Below are positions 61,272 to 64,000 of a stretch of DNA of 64,000 bases, piece after piece. The stretch comes from Megascapheus bottae (lineage: Eukaryota; Chordata; Mammalia; Rodentia; Geomyidae): the NCBI GenBank assembly GCA_024803745.1, contig JANJXV010000013.1:930001-994000 (forward strand), in the 5' to 3' direction. The first letter of the stretch is position 1; each line of letters starts with the position of its first letter. A model generated the notes under the pieces. It saw only the letters and a list, made by a program, of their open reading frames with translations, did not search any database and was not told the origin of the DNA. The position numbers and the translations under genes were made by a program.

Positions 61272-61439
61272 TCATATATTCTTATTGTAATTAATAGAAG
61301 GGTTACATTATATTCACCAGATAGAAGGTGCACAAACATTGATACCCTTTCTCATGTCTTGGTCCCCATTTCCCTCCCCCAACCACCGCCCCTCATCTTG
61401 TTTTCCCCCCTTCCCTATCCTATCTCAAATAACCAAATA
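61272..61439 (-). mobile_element. Young L1 3' end, 168 bp
   Basis: A very short 5'-truncated copy of the 3' UTR. caaatgttttt is duplicated at 61261-61271 and 61440-61450. Confidence 0.94.
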
Positions 61440-61619
61440 CAAATGTTTTTGTGAAAACATTTCTTTTCCATTTGAAGTCTCAAGTACTAGTTTAGTCCAT
61501 TGATTAGAATTTGGATTATAAAGGTAGGAAATTACAAACTGACTTAATGTTACTTAATGATTTTTTGACCATTATAGAAAATGGACTCTCCTAAGTAATT
61601 TACAAGTAATAACTCGTGT

Positions 61620-61805
61620 TTTTTTTGGTAGTGCTAGGGTTTGAACTTGGGGCTTATGCCTTTCAGCTTGCTTGTTTCATTTTCAGTCTATCATCTGATG
61701 CTTCCAGTTGCTTTTTGTTGGTTATTTTGGAATACAGCCTGAAGAATTTTTCAGCCCAGGTTGACCTCAAATACTAATCCTCCAGGTAACTAGTATGATC
61801 TTTAC
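61620..61805 (-). repeat. SINE-B copy, old
   Basis: 'gtgctagggtttgaacttgg', 'cagcccaggttgacctcaaa' and 'aatcctccaggtaactagt'. Confidence 0.7.
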
Positions 61806-61932
61806 AACACAGGAATTGGGTAATGTGACTATCTTCACTTTGTAAAGAAGAGCTAGGCTAATGTTAACAAAAGTCTTGTAGAAGAACTACCAGGATTGAA
61901 AGGTAGATAATCTATCAAAAATAATTTGCCTA

Positions 61933-62092
61933 GGGCTGGGAGTTTGGTACAGTGGTAGAGTGCTTGCCTAGCATGCACAAAGACCTGGGTTCAATTCCTA
62001 AGTACCACATACACAGAAAAAAAAGCCAGAAGTGGTGCTGCTCTAGCCTTGAGAAAGTTCAGGCCCTGAGCTCAAGCCCAGGACTGGCAAAA
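61933..62092 (+). repeat. SINE-A with internal deletions
   Basis: 'gggctgggagtttggtacag' to 'caagcccaggactggcaaaa'. About 35 bp is missing from the second unit. Confidence 0.93.
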
Positions 62093-62094
62093 GA

Positions 62095-62515
62095 ATTGCC
62101 TGTTCCCTCTGTATTGATATCTCAATAATTACAGTGTCTGTATCTCAGTTCCTTCGTCTGAAGATGTACATAGAAATAAATAAAGTAAGGGGTTGGAAAG
62201 GAGTTGTAATAATTGACATAAAAATATTTGGGAACTAAAAAGTTAGGATTATATTGATGTTAGTAGCTGTTATTAGTTATATAGTTCTCTAGGGTTTTGT
62301 TTGGCTACTTTACAAGGATATTAGAAAGATTTTGTGAAGTTTCCTCTTCTTTGTGTTTTATCAGAATTTGTTATTAAGGGTTCAGAGCCCCAAATATGAT
62401 TTCATCCAATGACAGACATTTGGCTATGTCTCTTATTTTAATAACACATATACTTCCCAACTTTAAATCATTTTTTGAACTGTAGTTATTCATGATCTAT
62501 TTCTTTTAATTTTTA
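62095..62515. other. Intron, nothing recognised
   Basis: No gene. Confidence 0.4.
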
Positions 62516-62520
62516 TATAT

Positions 62521-62590
62521 TTTGTGGCACTGGAGTTTGAGCTCTGGGCCTTTGGCTTGCCAAGCACTCTTCTATGTCAGCTACATCACC
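62521..62590 (-). repeat. Old SINE fragment split by a SINE-A
   Basis: 'ggcactggagtttgagctct' and 'ccaagcactcttctatgtca' look ID-like in antisense. Sequence at 62860-62940 ('gatggatttacaggtggata') may be the other part of this old copy. Confidence 0.5.
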
Positions 62591-62600
62591 AGTTCCTTTT

Positions 62601-62797
62601 GTTGGTTTTTTGCCAGTCCTGGGGCTTTAACTCAGGGCCTTGGCACTGTGCTTGGGTTTTCTCAAAACTAGTGCTCTACCACTTGAATCACAGCACCACT
62701 TCCTGCTTTTTATTCTGTGTTTGTGGTACCCAGAAATTGAATACAGGGCTTTACGTGCTAGGCAAGCACTCTACCACTAGGCAACACTCCTGGCCCC
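62601..62797 (-). repeat. SINE-A copy
   Basis: 'gccagtcctggggctttaac' to 'aacactcctggcccc'. Flanks accagttccttttg and actagttcatttttg resemble a mutated target duplication. Confidence 0.92.
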
Positions 62798-63185
62798 ACT
62801 AGTTCATTTTTGATTGTGTCTTTTTTTTTTCCACAAATAGGCTCTCCCTTTTCCTAAGCTTGTGTACACTGTGATCTTCCTATGGGTGTTTCCTGCATAG
62901 ATGGATTTACAGGTGGATAACCCCATGCCTAGCTTTTTACTTATTGAGATTGGAAAATCACAGTCAATTTTGCCAGTTGGTCTTGTATGTTGATCCTCCC
63001 AATCAGTTAGGATAATAGGCAGTTAGTATCACACTTGGCTATGAATTTGACTATAAATTCTAAGAGAATAAGGTATGGGTCATATTTACTAGTTATTCCT
63101 GATGCATTCTAAAGTGTCTGTACATTCTACATGCTTGGTAAATGTTAATAGGCACATATATATGAATTGTTTGAATTGTTTATGT

Positions 63186-63252
63186 CCTTTTCTTTTCTTT
63201 CTTTGCTTTCTTTTTTTTCTTTTTCTTTCTTCCTTTTTTTTTTTTTTTTTTG
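63186..63252 (+). repeat. T/C-rich simple repeat ending in a T run
   Basis: TTTCTTT units then about 20 T, the tail of the following minus-strand SINE-B. Confidence 0.9.
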
Positions 63253-63475
63253 GTTGGTCACGGAGCTTGAACTCTGCGCCTGAGTGCTATCCCTTAGCTT
63301 TTCAGCTTAAGGCTAATAATGCTCAGCCTCTTGAGCCACTTCCAGTGTTCTAGTGGTTAAATGGAGATATGAATCTCATGAATTTAGTGTCTGAGCTGGC
63401 TTTGAACCAACTGAAATCCTCAGATCTCAGCTTCTTGAGTAGCTAGGATTACAGGTGTGAGCCACGGCGCCTGCT
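63253..63475 (-). repeat. SINE-B copy
   Basis: 'ggtcacggagcttgaactct' to 'ttacaggtgtgagccacggc', complete. Confidence 0.93.
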
Positions 63476-64000
63476 TATTTATGTCCCTTTCTAAAGCAGG
63501 TCATCTCAGTTGCTAACGTAATTTTAAATGAGTAAATATATTATGGAACATTTTTATAGCATTTCTAAGGTTTATTATTGAGTAAGAAAATAGACCAAGG
63601 TTCTGAATCTGGCCCTTGAATTTTATGTTATAGGCCATTCTCTTATCAGTATCCTGGTGGAATAGTTATTTAGGAAGGAACAAATTTGTATGAAAAATAA
63701 TTTTAGAATTGTGCAGCGTGTTAGGGCAAAGTAGACAGGTGATTCTTCATTCACGTGAAGCAGATTACTTAATAAAATCAAACATTCACCCATAAAACAC
63801 GCAGTCAATTTGGGGGTGACTTTTTGGATAAAAGTATATATTGAGTAGGGCAAATAGAATTTCTTAGCTTTTCTCCTATTTGGTGAAAAGTGAGATAACA
63901 TGGTAAGACAATATTTGAAGAATGCAATGGTGAGCAAGAAAAAGAACTTTGAACAGCTAAAATGATGTTTCCATGCATTTCAGACTAGAACAAAGGCCCT
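63476..64000. other. Intron, nothing recognised
   Basis: The 104-codon minus frame at 63623-63937 has no recognisable motif and is probably chance. Confidence 0.4.

Overview
The window is mammalian, almost certainly rodent, nuclear DNA. It carries two coding exons of one gene, tyrosinase (TYR), on the minus strand. Exon 4 (4697-4878, 182 bp) and exon 3 (51987-52134, 148 bp) were recognised from their translations. Their lengths, reading phases and GT/AG borders agree with the exon structure I remember for mammalian TYR. Everything else is intron: the 5' part of intron 4 (1-4696), all of intron 3 (4879-51986, about 47.1 kb) and the 3' part of intron 2 (52135-64000). Exon 5 should lie to the left of the window and exons 1-2 to the right. 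No operon, phage, CRISPR array or other prokaryote-style system is present, and I find no convincing second gene.

The introns are packed with retroelements. Two lineage-specific SINE families dominate. SINE-A (about 195 bp) is a dimeric, ID-like, tRNA-derived element with recognisable pol III A and B boxes and an A-rich tail. SINE-B (about 230 bp) has an Alu/B1-like head ('gtggctca...cctagctactcaggagg') joined to an ID-like tail. From memory this pair is typical of heteromyid rodents (kangaroo rats and pocket mice); that assignment is inference. L1 copies fall into a young group, several with intact target-site duplications, and older groups. The 22195-25470 and 35470-39970 regions look like ancient antisense L1s that were split by later insertions. 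Two solo LTRs of endogenous-retrovirus type (19144-19542 and 54854-55376) and several MaLR-like LTR remnants complete the picture.

Layout: 1-4696 intron 4 with five SINE copies and L1 3' ends; 4697-4878 exon 4; 5262-8485 a minus L1 followed by a plus L1 that carries a SINE; 9390-19542 mixed old L1/MaLR/SINE with an LTR; 22195-27790 nested L1s including a twin-primed inversion; 29722-34440 SINE clusters, a GA microsatellite and broken L1s; 35470-39970 a long ancient antisense L1 with nested inserts; 40000-51800 scattered SINEs and L1s with quieter stretches at 42361-45117 and 46563-48945; 51987-52134 exon 3, with a SINE cluster close to its donor; 52478-64000 intron 2 with young L1 3' ends, a solo LTR and many SINEs. 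The points most worth checking are the exon 3 donor (GTTGGT), two unusual TYR residues, the twin-primed L1, the solo LTRs, and the unclassified repeat shared by 29722-30480 and 38466-38745.
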